Below, piece by piece: positions 21,101 through 28,389 of a DNA stretch of 64,000 nt. Made by a program: the position numbers and the translations under genes. Every line of letters starts with the position of its first letter. The stretch's first letter is position 1. The stretch spans positions 1 through 64,000 of the forward strand of contig JACCGJ010010213.1 of assembly GCA_013407085.1 (NCBI GenBank), given 5' to 3'. The notes below the pieces were generated by a model, which saw only the letters and a list, made by a program, of their open reading frames with translations, was not told where the DNA came from and made no database searches. The DNA is from Atriophallophorus winterbourni. Its lineage: Eukaryota; Platyhelminthes; Trematoda; Plagiorchiida; Microphallidae.

Positions 21101-23881
21101 GACTCCAGTGAACAAGGTTATACTTGTATGCCGACTGTTATACAGGGTTCGTACAACGAACCACGATGTTCAGACATAGAATCACAAAGTGATTCTTGGT
21201 CAAGCACTCGAGGCGCTTATGGATGACTAAAGTAATGTGTTGCTCACATCCCCATCCCTTACACACCACTACCGGTTTCTGGCTGTTTGCCGTCGTCAGG
21301 TGGAGACAGTAAAGGATCAGGTTCAGTGAGCAACACATTACTTTGGTCATCCATAAGCGCCTTGAGTGCTTTGACCAAGAATCACTTTGTGATTCTTTGT
21401 CTGAACATCGTGGTTCGTTGTACGAACCCTATATAACAGTTGGCATACAAGTATAACCTTGTTTACCTTTAATCCACTGTTTCAAGGCTCACTGAACCTG
21501 ATCTTACTGTCTCCACCTGACGACGGCAAACAGCCAGAAACCGGTAGTGGTGTGTAAGGGATGGGGATGTGAGCAACACATTACTTTGGTCATCCACAAG
21601 CGCCTTGAGTGCTTTGACCAAGAATCACTTTGTGATTCTGTGTCTGAACATCGTGGTTCGTTGTACGAACCCTATATAACAGTTGGCATACAAGTATAAT
21701 CTTGTTTACCTTTAATCCACTGTTTCAAGGCTCACTGAACCTGATCTTACTGTCTCCACCTGACGACGGCAAACAGCCAGAAACCGGTAGTGGTGTGTAA
21801 GGGATGGGGATGTGAGCAACACATTACTTAAGACTCCAGTGTGTTTCGCATGCAGCTCGTCACAGGTGCAAGCAACTAAGACCTATTGCCTGCGCAGTAC
21901 AGAAATACTGCAAAATTGCACATGCGCCATACCTATTAAACAAAGGGCTAACAGCTAGCTGTTATACATCTTGTGTTTCCGTATCGTGTTTTCATAGGCT
22001 TCCCACTGCAGCCAGCCTATGTGACGCTTCCGCGTTGGAGTAAGCATGCTCTGGACACCATATTTTAAATGTACTTCTGCATTTGTTAGTGTCTAGATGA
22101 GAATAGAATGACAATGATATTTTAGAAATATTCCGTTTAAATTATAATTTAATACCATTGAGGAATCGTCAGTTGGCCGAAACAATAAAAATGGAGAACA
22201 TTTCACAAGCCTGTAGGTTAGAGTGGACAAAACATAGCCAATATTAAGAAACGTAAAGCATAAGCTAGCACTATTTGAAACGTTCGCATTTTTCACAATT
22301 TTAATGTATGGGGTAAGATAAACAGGGTAAAACCAATAATTTACCGCTTCTCTCTTTCAAAACAAATAAACTTAATTTTACCAGTCCACAACAAAACAAT
22401 GAAGGTGAATTCTATCACAATATCATTAAACGCTGACTCACTTCATCAGTGTTGTACATGGCCATTCCCACTCCTCCTGCTCCAAATTGATATACTTTGT
22501 GTCGTTCGGGTGCGTTTGGTGAATTTTTAGGCGTAAAAACCAGTTCAAGTGTGCCTGGTTCACGGATTAATATGTCAGTGGCTTTGTACTGAAAATTAGA
22601 AACAATATGCTTGAGCATCTGATACTACACATCGACCAATGTGAAAAACCATGTAGCATATTAAATCCGAACATTAATATATACGAGATCACCGATTCTT
22701 CTCCGAATATGATATGGGTACCATATCCATTATTGATTGGCCATTATTATCAACTCAAAAGACTGAGCGGAAGGCAGAAAGCCGCCAGTTATACATCACT
22801 TACAAGAATTAAACAACGGTATTGATGAAAATATTCATATCTAGTTTGAAAATAATGTCTGTAAAATTGTTTTGTTTAGACTTAAGCCAAGCTTAGGTTT
22901 TTCATCTTTTAGCGTTATCCCATAAATATAGTGAGGGCTAGAGTTCTCTGTGCTTTTTAATTTTTATTATACACAATGCTACTTCAGCTAACCTCTCCCC
23001 GTGCTGGTGAAGAGAAACTGCTTTTTCTTTTTCCAGCATCGGCTATAACGCGGTGCTTCCTAAGTTCAACCCGGATAATCTCTTGGCTTCGCGATCAGAG
23101 AAGATTTCAAACAGACAAAAAGAATATACGTTTTGGCAGTGGTGGGTGCTTCTCTACAGCTTTCCACCGAAAGAAATTCTGGACGCTCGATTGGTTTGTT
23201 AGCCACATACTGTCCTGTGCAAACTGAACTGAACTGAACTGAACAACAATAAAATGCGGGTGCTGACCGAACTAAAAGGTATTCATCTGATAAAAGAACT
23301 ACGCTCACTTGATCACCATGAGCGTGACGCCCAATGACAATTGGCTGAGTCCATCCAGGAACTAATCGAGGAATATTATTGCATAGTATTGGTTCGCGGA
23401 AAACGGTTCCGCCGAGAATATTTCTTATAGTCCCATTGGGTGAGAGCCACATCTTTTTCAATTTGAACTCTATGGAGAGATATATGGGGTACGCATTACC
23501 TTCGACACGTTGCTCGTCTGGGGTGATAGTCGCACATTTTATACCTACGCCGTACTTTTTGATTGCATGCGCAGCATCGATGGTGACCTGATCATTTGTT
23601 TGATCTCGATTGGGCAATCCAAGATCAAAGTATTTGCATTCGACATCAATAAATGGGTGGATGAGCTTCAAAATCAAAAATATGAAACATCTTACCGTCG
23701 ACTTAATCTTTTCCCAAATTATACGTGTCATCTCATCCCCATCGAGATCAACAACTGGATTTTCTACTTTAATACGGCGTGAAGACATAAATATTTTCTC
23801 GCTGTAGATTATTTCTGAGAATTTAAAAAGCTTTTTAATCCGTGTGTGTAGCAGGCAGCGAGTTATTCTCGTTGAAAGCAT
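2988..23881 (-). CDS. IDH2: NADP-dependent isocitrate dehydrogenase, mitochondrial, 8 exons
   Basis: Oxidatively decarboxylates isocitrate to 2-oxoglutarate, making NADPH, as a homodimer in mitochondria. The exons, in coding order, are 23881-23696, 23665-23500, 23469-23309, 22588-22442, 19957-19821, 17683-17532, 5276-5066 and 3159-2988. They sum to 1332 nt (443 aa plus stop), and all seven junctions agree in phase with GT/AG borders. Landmarks include [27 protein letters not shown], the active-site Arg in IGRHAHGDQ, catalytic Tyr and Lys in QYKATD (spanning exons 3/4), [13 protein letters not shown], the metal-binding Asp pair in NYDGDVQSD, and [17 protein letters not shown]2-type signatures ([25 protein letters not shown]) and an Arg/Leu-rich leader point to mitochondrial rather than cytosolic IDH. 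An in-frame TGA lies 12 nt before the ATG. No lesion is seen. Confidence 0.95.
3160..4339. other. IDH2 intron 7, left part; nothing recognised
   Basis: Unique-looking AT-rich intron sequence. A short ATC-rich run at about 4278-4298 resembles the ATG/ATC-type tail of RTE-C ends and may mark an unrecognisable old copy. Confidence 0.3.
4340..4625 (+). mobile_element. RTE-C 3' end copy with ATG-type tail
   Basis: Aligns by eye with the RTE-C 3' UTR at 14975-15242 (CGAGGTGTAGGCACCTC, ACCC/CGTTCCCCATCTT, CCGTGTAATG). It ends in a short microsatellite of GATGAT, TGATGC and GATGATG units, as RTE LINEs do. It is 5' truncated and non-coding. Confidence 0.65.
4640..4805 (-). mobile_element. RTE-C 3' end copy, tail to tail with its neighbour
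   Basis: The reverse complement reads CACGAAAC, ATGTATGTTCCATT and GAGTTTGTTTGTGCT in the order of the RTE-C 3' UTR. With 4340-4625 it forms a tail-to-tail inverted pair about 460 bp long within IDH2 intron 7. Confidence 0.55.
5066..5276 (-). CDS. IDH2: IDH2 exon 7 (NADP-binding region)
   Basis: 211 nt, phase 1 to 2. Reads [43 protein letters not shown] and [10 protein letters not shown]. The donor is GTATGA at 5065. It is separated from exon 6 by a 12.3-kb intron full of nested retroelements. Confidence 0.95.
5277..5944. other. IDH2 intron 6, left part; nothing recognised
   Basis: No coding motif or repeat that matches another place in the window was found. Confidence 0.3.
5945..6227 (-). 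mobile_element. Old RTE-A fragment with internal deletion, left piece
   Basis: 5945-6045 matches the RT region of the full RTE-A around 39400-39470 (CACGGATTAGCA, AAAAGCTTGCCATCAT). 6050-6215 matches its endonuclease region around 41030-41190 (ATCACCCAATA, CCACCAACTCT). About 1.6 kb between them is missing. The copy is clearly more diverged than RTE-A at 6228. It resumes at 7980, showing that the younger copy landed inside it. Confidence 0.75.
6228..7911 (+). pseudogene. RTE-A reverse transcriptase, N-truncated, one frameshift
   Basis: Encodes the RT half of an RTE-type LINE polyprotein (reverse transcription primed at the target). Motifs in order: [52 protein letters not shown] (catalytic Asp), [24 protein letters not shown] (catalytic Asp pair), YLGSTIADN, and a C-terminal zinc-knuckle-like [25 protein letters not shown] end. 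The endonuclease domain is absent through 5' truncation. A one-base loss in a G run near 6332-6336 breaks the frame (the full copy has one more G). From there to 7911 the frame is open, so the copy is young. Confidence 0.88.
6228..7969 (+). mobile_element. RTE-A LINE, 5'-truncated young copy
   Basis: Starts in the region just before the RT domain and ends GGAGGCCAACAGAC, the RTE-A 3' terminus. It is flanked by a perfect 10-bp target-site duplication, AGAGGGTCGA, at 6218-6227 and 7970-7979. The sequence beyond the right duplication (GTATAAACG, AACGTAATGGTAC) continues the older minus-strand RTE-A endonuclease. This is therefore a LINE inserted in an older relative. Confidence 0.88.
7980..8025 (-). 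mobile_element. Old RTE-A fragment, right piece
   Basis: GTATAAACGTTAACTAACG and GTAATGGTACTAATG correspond to 41258-41295 of the full-length RTE-A. With 5945-6217 it is the pre-insertion host of the younger copy. Confidence 0.65.
8060..10003 (+). mobile_element. RTE-C LINE, 5' part with endonuclease (degenerate)
   Basis: The 5' leader (about 8060-8590) is followed by an apurinic-type endonuclease: [19 protein letters not shown] (catalytic Glu), [32 protein letters not shown] (Asp and Asn), then the linker to about 10003 ([26 protein letters not shown]). In-frame stops (8644, 8994, 9544) and frame changes make it dead. The left limit of the leader is uncertain. It breaks at the conserved AAGP(D) motif and continues at 13542, because RTE-B inserted there. 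Confidence 0.85.
10015..13530 (+). mobile_element. RTE-B LINE inserted in RTE-C
   Basis: Starts near the endonuclease N-terminus ([14 protein letters not shown] at 10040) and ends with an AAAGTAAAAAAGTAAGTA tail. The flanks GC(T/G)GCTGGCCC at 10004-10014 and 13531-13541 form an 11-bp target-site duplication with one mismatch, cutting the RTE-C codons for AAGPDD. Domains: endonuclease with [32 protein letters not shown] and [14 protein letters not shown] with [51 protein letters not shown]; then [15 protein letters not shown]. Several frameshifts and stops. It is itself interrupted at 12509-13068. Confidence 0.88.
12509..13068 (-). mobile_element. Non-autonomous 560-bp element with RTE-B 3' end
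   Basis: A perfect 13-bp target-site duplication CGGGTGGAGGATA (12496-12508, 13069-13081) brackets 560 bp that interrupts RTE-B between [11 protein letters not shown] and VEDxRKLEVFD. Read on the minus strand, its last ~50 bp (GCCGACTCATCCTCCAG, GATAGTCGCACAAAGTAAA) is the RTE-B 3' terminus. The other ~510 bp matches no RTE-B or other element here and lacks RT. This is the layout of a SINE-like parasite that borrows its partner LINE's 3' end. I see no clear tRNA-type A/B boxes, so its promoter class is open. Confidence 0.8.
13542..15242 (+). mobile_element. RTE-C LINE, 3' part with reverse transcriptase (degenerate)
   Basis: Resumes right after the RTE-B duplication with PDDTP. RT motifs follow: [80 protein letters not shown] and [16 protein letters not shown]. 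Several frame changes occur. The 3' UTR contains CGAGGTGTAGGCACCTC and ends about 15242 near CCGGTGTAATG, matching the copies at 4340-4805. Confidence 0.85.
15310..15480 (+). mobile_element. RTE-type endonuclease fragment
   Basis: A short frame reads [17 protein letters not shown], the catalytic GD(x)NAR motif of RTE endonucleases followed by the linker to the next helix. It is a relic unrelated in frame to its neighbours. Confidence 0.5.
15590..16029 (-). mobile_element. RTE-A 5' end fragment
   Basis: Matches 41690-42123 of the full RTE-A (CAATCCTGATGCA, GGATAGCAGACC, CTCCATTGGTG, AAGTGCTC, GGAGTTCGCAG). It keeps the exact 5' terminus of the element. A LINE relic that keeps the 5' end and lacks the rest cannot come from ordinary 5' truncation, so a full copy must have been deleted later. 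Confidence 0.7.
16030..17531. other. IDH2 intron 6, right part
   Basis: Apart from the dispersed motif at 16495-16600, I recognise nothing here. Only short spurious frames. Confidence 0.3.
16495..16600 (-). repeat. Dispersed ~90-bp motif, copy
   Basis: The reverse complement carries GAGGCCTGGGCATC, CTGACAGTATCTTAGCCCACG and CGGCACTTTACCTGGATCA in the same order as 18943-19025 and 60725-60815. Class unknown. Confidence 0.6.
17532..17683 (-). CDS. IDH2: IDH2 exon 6 (clasp and metal-binding Asp)
   Basis: 152 nt, phase 2 to 1. Reads [20 protein letters not shown] and then [17 protein letters not shown]. The acceptor is TTCTTCCCAG and the donor GTGAGA (17531). The open frame continues upstream into intron sequence and should not be included. 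Confidence 0.94.
17684..19820. other. IDH2 intron 5
   Basis: 2137 bp. Holds one copy of the dispersed ~90-bp motif (18943-19025); otherwise no gene or repeat recognised. Confidence 0.4.
18943..19025 (+). repeat. Dispersed ~90-bp motif, best-preserved copy
   Basis: TGTCTAGGCCTGGGCAGCC, TGACAGTATCTAAGCCCACG, CTCTGACTGTGCGGCACTTT, GCCTGGATCAGGCTTGT. The first half also occurs in the RTE-C leader at 8275-8320, so the motif may derive from, or be captured by, that element. Confidence 0.6.
19821..19957 (-). CDS. IDH2: IDH2 exon 5
   Basis: 137 nt, phase 0 to 2. There is no ATG in it, so it is easy to miss. It reads [29 protein letters not shown] and [14 protein letters not shown] between an acceptor TTCAG (19960) and a donor GTTAGT (19820). 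It fills exactly the gap left between exons 4 and 6. Confidence 0.93.
20440..20515 (-). repeat. Dispersed ~90-bp motif, partial copy
   Basis: Contains CTGCACGTGGGCTGCGAT and GTCAGGT on the plus strand, the reverse of the motif centre. Confidence 0.45.
20835..20935 (+). repeat. Dispersed ~90-bp motif, diverged copy
   Basis: ACCTGTCTAAGCCTGGCC, CTGACACTATCATAGCC and CTTGAATCTAGGCTTATG follow the same order with substitutions. Confidence 0.5.
21266..21303 (-). ncRNA. Hammerhead ribozyme motif, type I (inverted unit)
   Basis: Same 38-nt core as at 21513, on the minus strand: CCAC-CTGACGA, GGC/GCC helix II, GAAA, ACCGGT helix III, GTA then GTGG. Confidence 0.72.
21513..21550 (+). ncRNA. Hammerhead ribozyme motif, type I
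   Basis: Helix I CCAC (21513-21516) pairs with GTGG (21547-21550). The first core box CTGACGA is at 21517-21523. Helix II is GGC-AAACA-GCC. The second core box GAAA is at 21537-21540. Its last A begins the self-complementary ACCGGT (21540-21545), a minimal helix III of the kind that works as a dimer. Predicted cleavage is after GTA, between 21546 and 21547. The base pair closing helix II next to the core is C-A instead of G-C, which should weaken the ribozyme. All core nucleotides are kept. Confidence 0.75.
21756..21793 (+). ncRNA. Hammerhead ribozyme motif, type I (second unit)
   Basis: Identical in the core to 21513-21550 and exactly 243 bp downstream. Two ribozymes in tandem would release a 243-nt monomer. 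Confidence 0.75.
22442..22588 (-). CDS. IDH2: IDH2 exon 4
   Basis: 147 nt, phase 0 to 0. Begins YKATD right after TTTTCAG and ends MAMYNTDE before GTGAGT. YKATD supplies the catalytic Tyr and Lys. Confidence 0.94.
22920..23249 (+). repeat. ~330-bp repeat with GAACT tail, left arm (intron 3)
   Basis: Runs from GGGCTAGAGTTCT through GCTGGTGAAGAGAAACT, GCGGTGCTTCCTAA and TCTTTCCACC-type sequence to a (CTGAA)n tail at 23227-23245. It is the mirror image of 23954-24290. The tail suggests a retroposed element (SINE or LINE 3' end), but I do not recognise the family. Confidence 0.75.
23309..23469 (-). CDS. IDH2: IDH2 exon 3 (isocitrate-binding Arg residues)
   Basis: 161 nt, phase 1 to 0. Carries [18 protein letters not shown] and [12 protein letters not shown]. 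The latter contains the Arg equivalent to human IDH2 R172. The donor is GTGAGC at 23308. Confidence 0.94.
23470..23499 (-). other. IDH2: IDH2 intron 2, 30 nt, in frame and stop-free
   Basis: Begins GTAATG and ends TCCATAG. It is again exactly 30 nt and open in frame ([10 protein letters not shown] if retained). IDH proteins read RVE-EFKLK without an insertion at this place, which identifies it as an intron. Confidence 0.87.
23500..23665 (-). CDS. IDH2: IDH2 exon 2
   Basis: 166 nt, phase 0 to 1. Carries [20 protein letters not shown] and [13 protein letters not shown], the substrate-side core of the large domain. Confidence 0.93.
23666..23695 (-). other. IDH2: IDH2 intron 1, 30 nt, in frame and stop-free
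   Basis: Begins GTAAGA and ends TTGAAG on the minus strand. It is exactly 30 nt, phase 0, and open in frame, so it would add ten residues ([10 protein letters not shown]) if retained. Family comparison shows the protein continuing from IKST straight to LIHPF, so it is read as an intron. Confidence 0.85.
23696..23881 (-). CDS. IDH2: IDH2 exon 1 (targeting peptide and GDEMTR motif)
   Basis: Encodes 62 codons from ATG 23881. The first ~31 residues ([17 protein letters not shown]...) are basic and lack acidic residues near the start, as mitochondrial targeting peptides do. They are followed by [17 protein letters not shown], the usual start of the mature enzyme. Translation could in principle start at a second Met (residue 32) to give a cytosolic form. 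The donor is GTAAGA at 23695, phase 0. Confidence 0.9.
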
Positions 23882-23953
23882 CGAGGGTCACAAATTCAGA
23901 GTTAACACAAAAAATGCGCCAAGTTTAGAGGCTACTGAAATATATTTTGCATC

Positions 23954-24290
23954 AGTTCAGTTCAGTTCAGTTACGTTTGCACAGGACAGTATGTGGCTAA
24001 CGAGCCAATCGAGCGTCCAGAATTTCTTTCGGTGGAAAGCTGCGGAGAAGCACCCATCACTGCCAAAACGTTTTTTTTCTTTTTGTCTATTTGAAATCTT
24101 CGACGATCTCGACGCCAAGAGATTATCCGGATTGTATTTAGGAAGCACCGCATTGTAACCGATGCTGGAAAAAAAGAAGTTTCTCTTCACCAGCACGGTG
24201 AGAGGTCAGCTGAGGTAGCATCTTGTATAATAAATAAAAAAACACATAGAACTCTAGCCCTTATTTGATTTACGGGATAACGCTAATGAT
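23954..24290 (-). repeat. ~330-bp repeat with GAACT tail, right arm (upstream of IDH2)
   Basis: The reverse complement of the left arm with scattered differences, carrying the tail as TTCAGTTCAGTTCAGTT at 23958-23974. The two arms face each other and enclose IDH2 exons 1-3 (about 700 bp). The right arm starts only ~75 bp upstream of the ATG, within the 5' flank or 5' UTR. Confidence 0.75.
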
Positions 24291-24439
24291 GAACTACCTA
24301 AGCATGTATAGAAATTAAGGAGAGTATTTGTGGTGTCTGTTCAAATAACAATCGATATTCAATCGACAGTGATCAATAATACTGTTATTCGAAAATTGTC
24401 TTTGTTAATCTTACATTAATTACAATACACTCTATGTCT

Positions 24440-25420
24440 ACGCACGGTTTTCGTTCTTCTGTGGTTGTCGGGATTCAAAATTTTATGTGGATATAACTGG
24501 ATTACATGCATCCTCAGAATCCATTCCTCACTATCTACTACAATTTGGTCCAAACCCTGCTTAAAACTCGAGACGGTACTGCAGGAGATAAGTTCTTCTG
24601 GAAGAATGTTCCAGAAGTTTTACAACCCTAAGGCTGAAAAAGTGTTTCCTGGTGTCTAGCCGACATCGTTTCTTAGCAATTTCAAGTGAATGGCCCCGTG
24701 TGCATAGCTCGGGATTTGTTGTAAAGAAGTCGTTCATTGGCACGCCATCAAACTCTTCAAGACTTTAAAGGTTTTACTTAAGTCACCTCTTAAGCGACTG
24801 CGCTTAAGCGAGAAACGATTAAGGAACATCTAGCGTTCAGCGTACGGTTACCCTTGCTGACTTTCAATTTTACGAGTTGTGAGGCGCTGTACGCTTTCAA
24901 GTAAAAGGATGTCCTTTTTTAGTGAGGACACCACGCCTCAACACAATATATTTGGGATGCGGCCGAACGAAAGCCCTGTAAATTGGCAGGAATTCATCGG
25001 GTCTTCTGCTCGATAGCACTGATTTAAGCCGAAAAAGTACCTTGCATACACGCTGAGCTGCAGTGGTACATTGGTCCTACCATTTGAAGTCAGCTCTAAC
25101 CAGTTCTCCCAAATCTTAAACACACTGTGCGGCGTTAACACTAAGGGGATTTCCCGACACCTGAACCGAAATCTTATCACCCAATGCTGATAATAGTTTA
25201 CTCTTATTTATGTTCACTGGGACGTTCCACTGGTATGACCAGTTTATGTCCAGCTCAAGGTCGTGCATCAAGGTATCTTCATTGGTTGATCAGATGAACT
25301 TTACATCATTCGCGAAAATGAAGCATGGACACTTCAAGGCAGACGACAATTCTTCTTTGGGAATCCGAGGCATGTTGACCATGATCAATAATTTCCAAAA
25401 TGTTTGTACAATCAGATTGT
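24440..25420 (-). pseudogene. CR1-type LINE relic, RT C-terminal half
   Basis: The minus-strand frames show in order a decayed catalytic box (IFANDVKFI for IFADDVK), WSYQWNVPVN, KDLGV-like DLGELV, FLPIYRAFVRPHPKY, and the tail CTRGHSLEIAKKRC, KHFFSLRVVKLLE. Many stops and frame changes; long dead. Confidence 0.7.
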
Positions 25421-25859
25421 AGTATGAACATTTGCAAATACAATTTCCAAGGTCATTTGTTCAGCGGAATTTAATGTCCGAAAAATATGAAGGTAACGGT
25501 ATTTGAAAGCTGCTTTCATGTAGTCCGTACGTGATCTGATGTAGTACAAAAACACAGGTATTGCAAAGAAAAGTCAATGAATGATCCCGGAAGCACTGAT
25601 GTTTAACCGATAAGGTCCATCGAGGATAAGTGAAGAATCTCTGTTGTTGATGGTCCAAACTTGTTCATTTTGATTGTTAGAAATAAATTGATCTTTCCTG
25701 AATATGAATCGTTTCCTGTCCGCTAGGCGAAGGTAATTTATTCCACTAGGTTTAGGTCTGGGGGCCCGTTTCATTTGGTTTCGGATTTAGAATTGTGCTG
25801 TGAAGAAAATACTCGAAAGCGAAAGAATGTTGTTTCAAACGTTATGAAAATTTATTCAA
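25421..25859. other. Unassigned sequence between LINE relics
   Basis: No motif that I can assign; short open frames only. Confidence 0.25.
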
Positions 25860-26615
25860 TGTCAATACCCAGGAATGCCATTATTATATAAATCATCAGG
25901 CAGAACATCTAAGTTAAGAAGATTGCAAATTTTATCTATGTTTAGGAAGGAAGCCAGATGTGATATGAATTCATTTAAAGAGGAACTGAGTCTTATATAT
26001 TTTGGAAGGAGATTCCACAGTTTAGCATATTTATTCAAAAAAATTGTTTCTTACTTTAGTACGAAACCTTAGTAATTCAACAGTTTTTTCACTGTTTCTC
26101 AAGCTATACTTAGAACCATGTCTTATAGGAAGATTCGAACTTATTTCTATATTATCCATTGACAGTATTTTAAAGAATAAGATGAGATTATACTTGAGTC
26201 TGCAAAACCATAATGGATCAACGTTCACGTTTTATACATCTTTCTCTATAAGATTGTTTGGTGGTATAACCGAAGATGGATTTTGAGAAAATGAAAATGG
26301 AAATTAGGAATAGAAGTGGACCGAGTACTGAACCTTCAGGGACCCCACTGGTCACGTCGGTTTGGCTAGACAACGTGGATGCAACCCGAACTCAGCATGT
26401 CCTACCTGTAAGGAATGGTTTTATACAAACAAGTAGAACACCCTGTATGCCTTTTGTTGATAGCTTGATATCTAGAAGGCGGTGAGTCACGGAATCAAAA
26501 GCCTTGCTAAAATCTAAGTAGAGTGCTTCGACTGGCTTTCCTTCGTCCAGCATTTTAGTTGCAGTATCGAGTAAACTATTAAGTTTAGTCAGGCAGGATC
26601 TACCCTTAAGAAAAA
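25860..26615 (-). pseudogene. LINE relic: RT palm joined to C-terminus, internal deletion
   Basis: 26615-26270 reads KGRSCLTKLNSLLDTA, YLDFSKAFDSVTHRLLDIKL, FLTGR and SGVPEGSVLGPLLF. It then jumps at about 26260 to a different-looking C-terminus (NLPIRHGSKYSLRNS, LPKYIRLSSSLNEF). The FADD region is lost. The right end is cut by the Penelope-like element. Confidence 0.7.
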
Positions 26616-28335
26616 CGGTATCGGATCACCTGCGCGCGAGTTAGCTAGTCATTTGGCTTATTTGTTGAAACCTCTAGTCGGCAATACAGCCTCGTTCATC
26701 AAGAACGCATATGACTTCGCACCACGATTACAGTCGGTAACAAATGATGACGATGAAATAATGGTTAGCTTTGATGTGAGCGCTTTGTACACCAAAGTCG
26801 ATACAACGAGTGCGTTACAACTAGCTAGACGGGCCTTGGAATCTGATGACAGTTTGTCAGATCGCACAGATGTGTGCGTCAGCAAATTATAAACGGTGTA
26901 TCGATCTGCCTAAGCATGAACCACTTCGTATTTAATGATCTATTATATAGATAAAAAGAAGAGTTGCCAACGGGTTCACCGACATCTACAGTACTTGCGA
27001 ACATGTATATGGAGCATTTCGAGAAATAAGCCCATAACGTTGAAGTGCTTATGCCAAAATTATGGTGACGCTATGTTGAATACACATTTGTTATCATCAA
27101 GCGAGATCAGTTACGGGATTTATTCAAATATTTAAATGAAATAAACATACTTATTACGGTCACAAACTAAGTGGAATTTCGCACAGGTACTCTTCCATTT
27201 TTGGACTGTTTAGCACAAAAGTGGACTGGAAAATAAAAGACATCTGTCTATCGGAAACTTATCCATACAGATGCTGTACTACGATACACTTCCGCTCATC
27301 CAAGACAGGTCTTCAGATCCATAGCTTGTTCCAATTACCATAAGATAGAACACCTGTGCAGCGACGAAAGAGATCGAAAACAGACGCACCGTGAAGCGAG
27401 CCAAAGGCTCATAGAACACGGTTATCCGAAACGTTTTGAAAACGCCAATTGATGAAGGTAAAATACCCGTCCGAAAGATAGGAGAAAACGTAGGCGAGAT
27501 ACGGTTTGTATACCGTATGTAAAATGCACATCTGAAGTGTTACATAGATTCTTGAAACAGGCGGTCATAAGCGTAACTTATGAGAAAGGGAAAACTATCC
27601 GTTCGGTTGTGATGCACCTCAAGGATAAGACACCTTCATCTAGCGTTACGATTCGCATCTACCTTATCAACTGTAAGGGCTGTTTAGGTGTTTTCATAAG
27701 GCAGACTTCCAGGGAAAATCACACTAGAATCGAAGAACACTTAAATCCTTTACGGATATAGACCCTGAATGCGAGGGAATATCAATCCCTTATTCGTATT
27801 CCCGCCTTTGCGAAGCACGTTTTACATACGAACCACAGCGTCGATCTAGACAATGTGGCGGTATTAAACTGTATGACGAACGCCTACATGCGGAGACGGT
27901 CGAAATTGACTGGCGGTCAATAAGGTAGATGAGGCAGAAATCTCAACAATCTGGCGCTCGACACTGATGCGAATGTAAATATTTGTTATTAACCTCATAC
28001 CTACTAGTTTATTATATTTTTTGTTTTTCTTCAAAAATAGCCTTAGCCCCGTTAATATGTACTTTTATGCATGTGGGCCGCTGTGGCAACTGACCTTGAC
28101 CGTGTTCACTTCTATTAGATTGATGTGGAAACACGCTAGTAGAAACTCGACCAATGATCCTGGTCATTCCCACGAGACGTGACACAGTGTAGGCGTACTG
28201 TAGCTGTTTAGTGATGAGGTCAAATCAGTGGTGGGCGGTTGACTACTACCTAATTATGTTCCCTGTGCTGACTATCACCCTTGGTCTGACGAAGATTCTG
28301 TGTCAGAAGTGAAAAGTTACCCAAATAGCTGCTGT
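26616..28335 (+). mobile_element. Penelope-like element, degenerate copy 1
   Basis: RT motifs typical of Penelope-like elements: SFIKNAYDFAPRL, MVSFDVSALYTKV (catalytic Asp) at 26761-26810, then decayed YVDDTF-type and LPFLDCL regions (27050-27220). A GIY-YIG-like stretch IYLINCKGC...IRQTSRENHTRIEEHL follows at 27659-27741, the family's endonuclease. The end (about 28040-28335) is shared with 37350-37640 and carries a hammerhead-like core. Many stops. Confidence 0.78.
28283..28321 (+). ncRNA. Hammerhead-like core in Penelope pseudo-LTR, copy 1
   Basis: GGT-CTGACGA, then a hairpin TTCTG-TGT-CAGAA, GAAA, and ACC. GGT and ACC would pair as helix I. Helix III is poor here (AAGTT). Hammerheads in the terminal repeats of Penelope-like elements are known. 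Confidence 0.45.
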
Positions 28336-28389
28336 AACCGATTCCACTCAAATTTCTTTGCGTTGTAAATTATGTTCTTTTATAATACG

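Larger units (their letters stand above)
19958..21105. other. IDH2 intron 4, right part
   Basis: No exon or known element apart from two copies of the dispersed ~90-bp motif. Confidence 0.3.
21106..21830 (+). repeat. 243-bp hammerhead repeat array (retrozyme-like), IDH2 intron 4
   Basis: Two direct units (21331-21573, 21574-21816) repeat with period 243. A third lies inverted at 21106-21330, so the junction at 21330 is a palindrome. Each unit contains the palindrome GAATCACAAAGTGATTC, the sequence CTATATAACAG, and a 38-nt hammerhead ribozyme core. The ends are only partial units. Small metazoan retrozymes are known as tandem repeats of a few hundred bp with type I hammerheads that release circular RNAs. 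These repeats fit that description. No ORF is present. Confidence 0.85.

Noticed and set aside
23066..23881. A single 271-codon IDH-like ORF
   Set aside because: It reads through two 30-nt introns and past the exon 3 donor into the inverted repeat; family comparison and splice signals give three separate exons.
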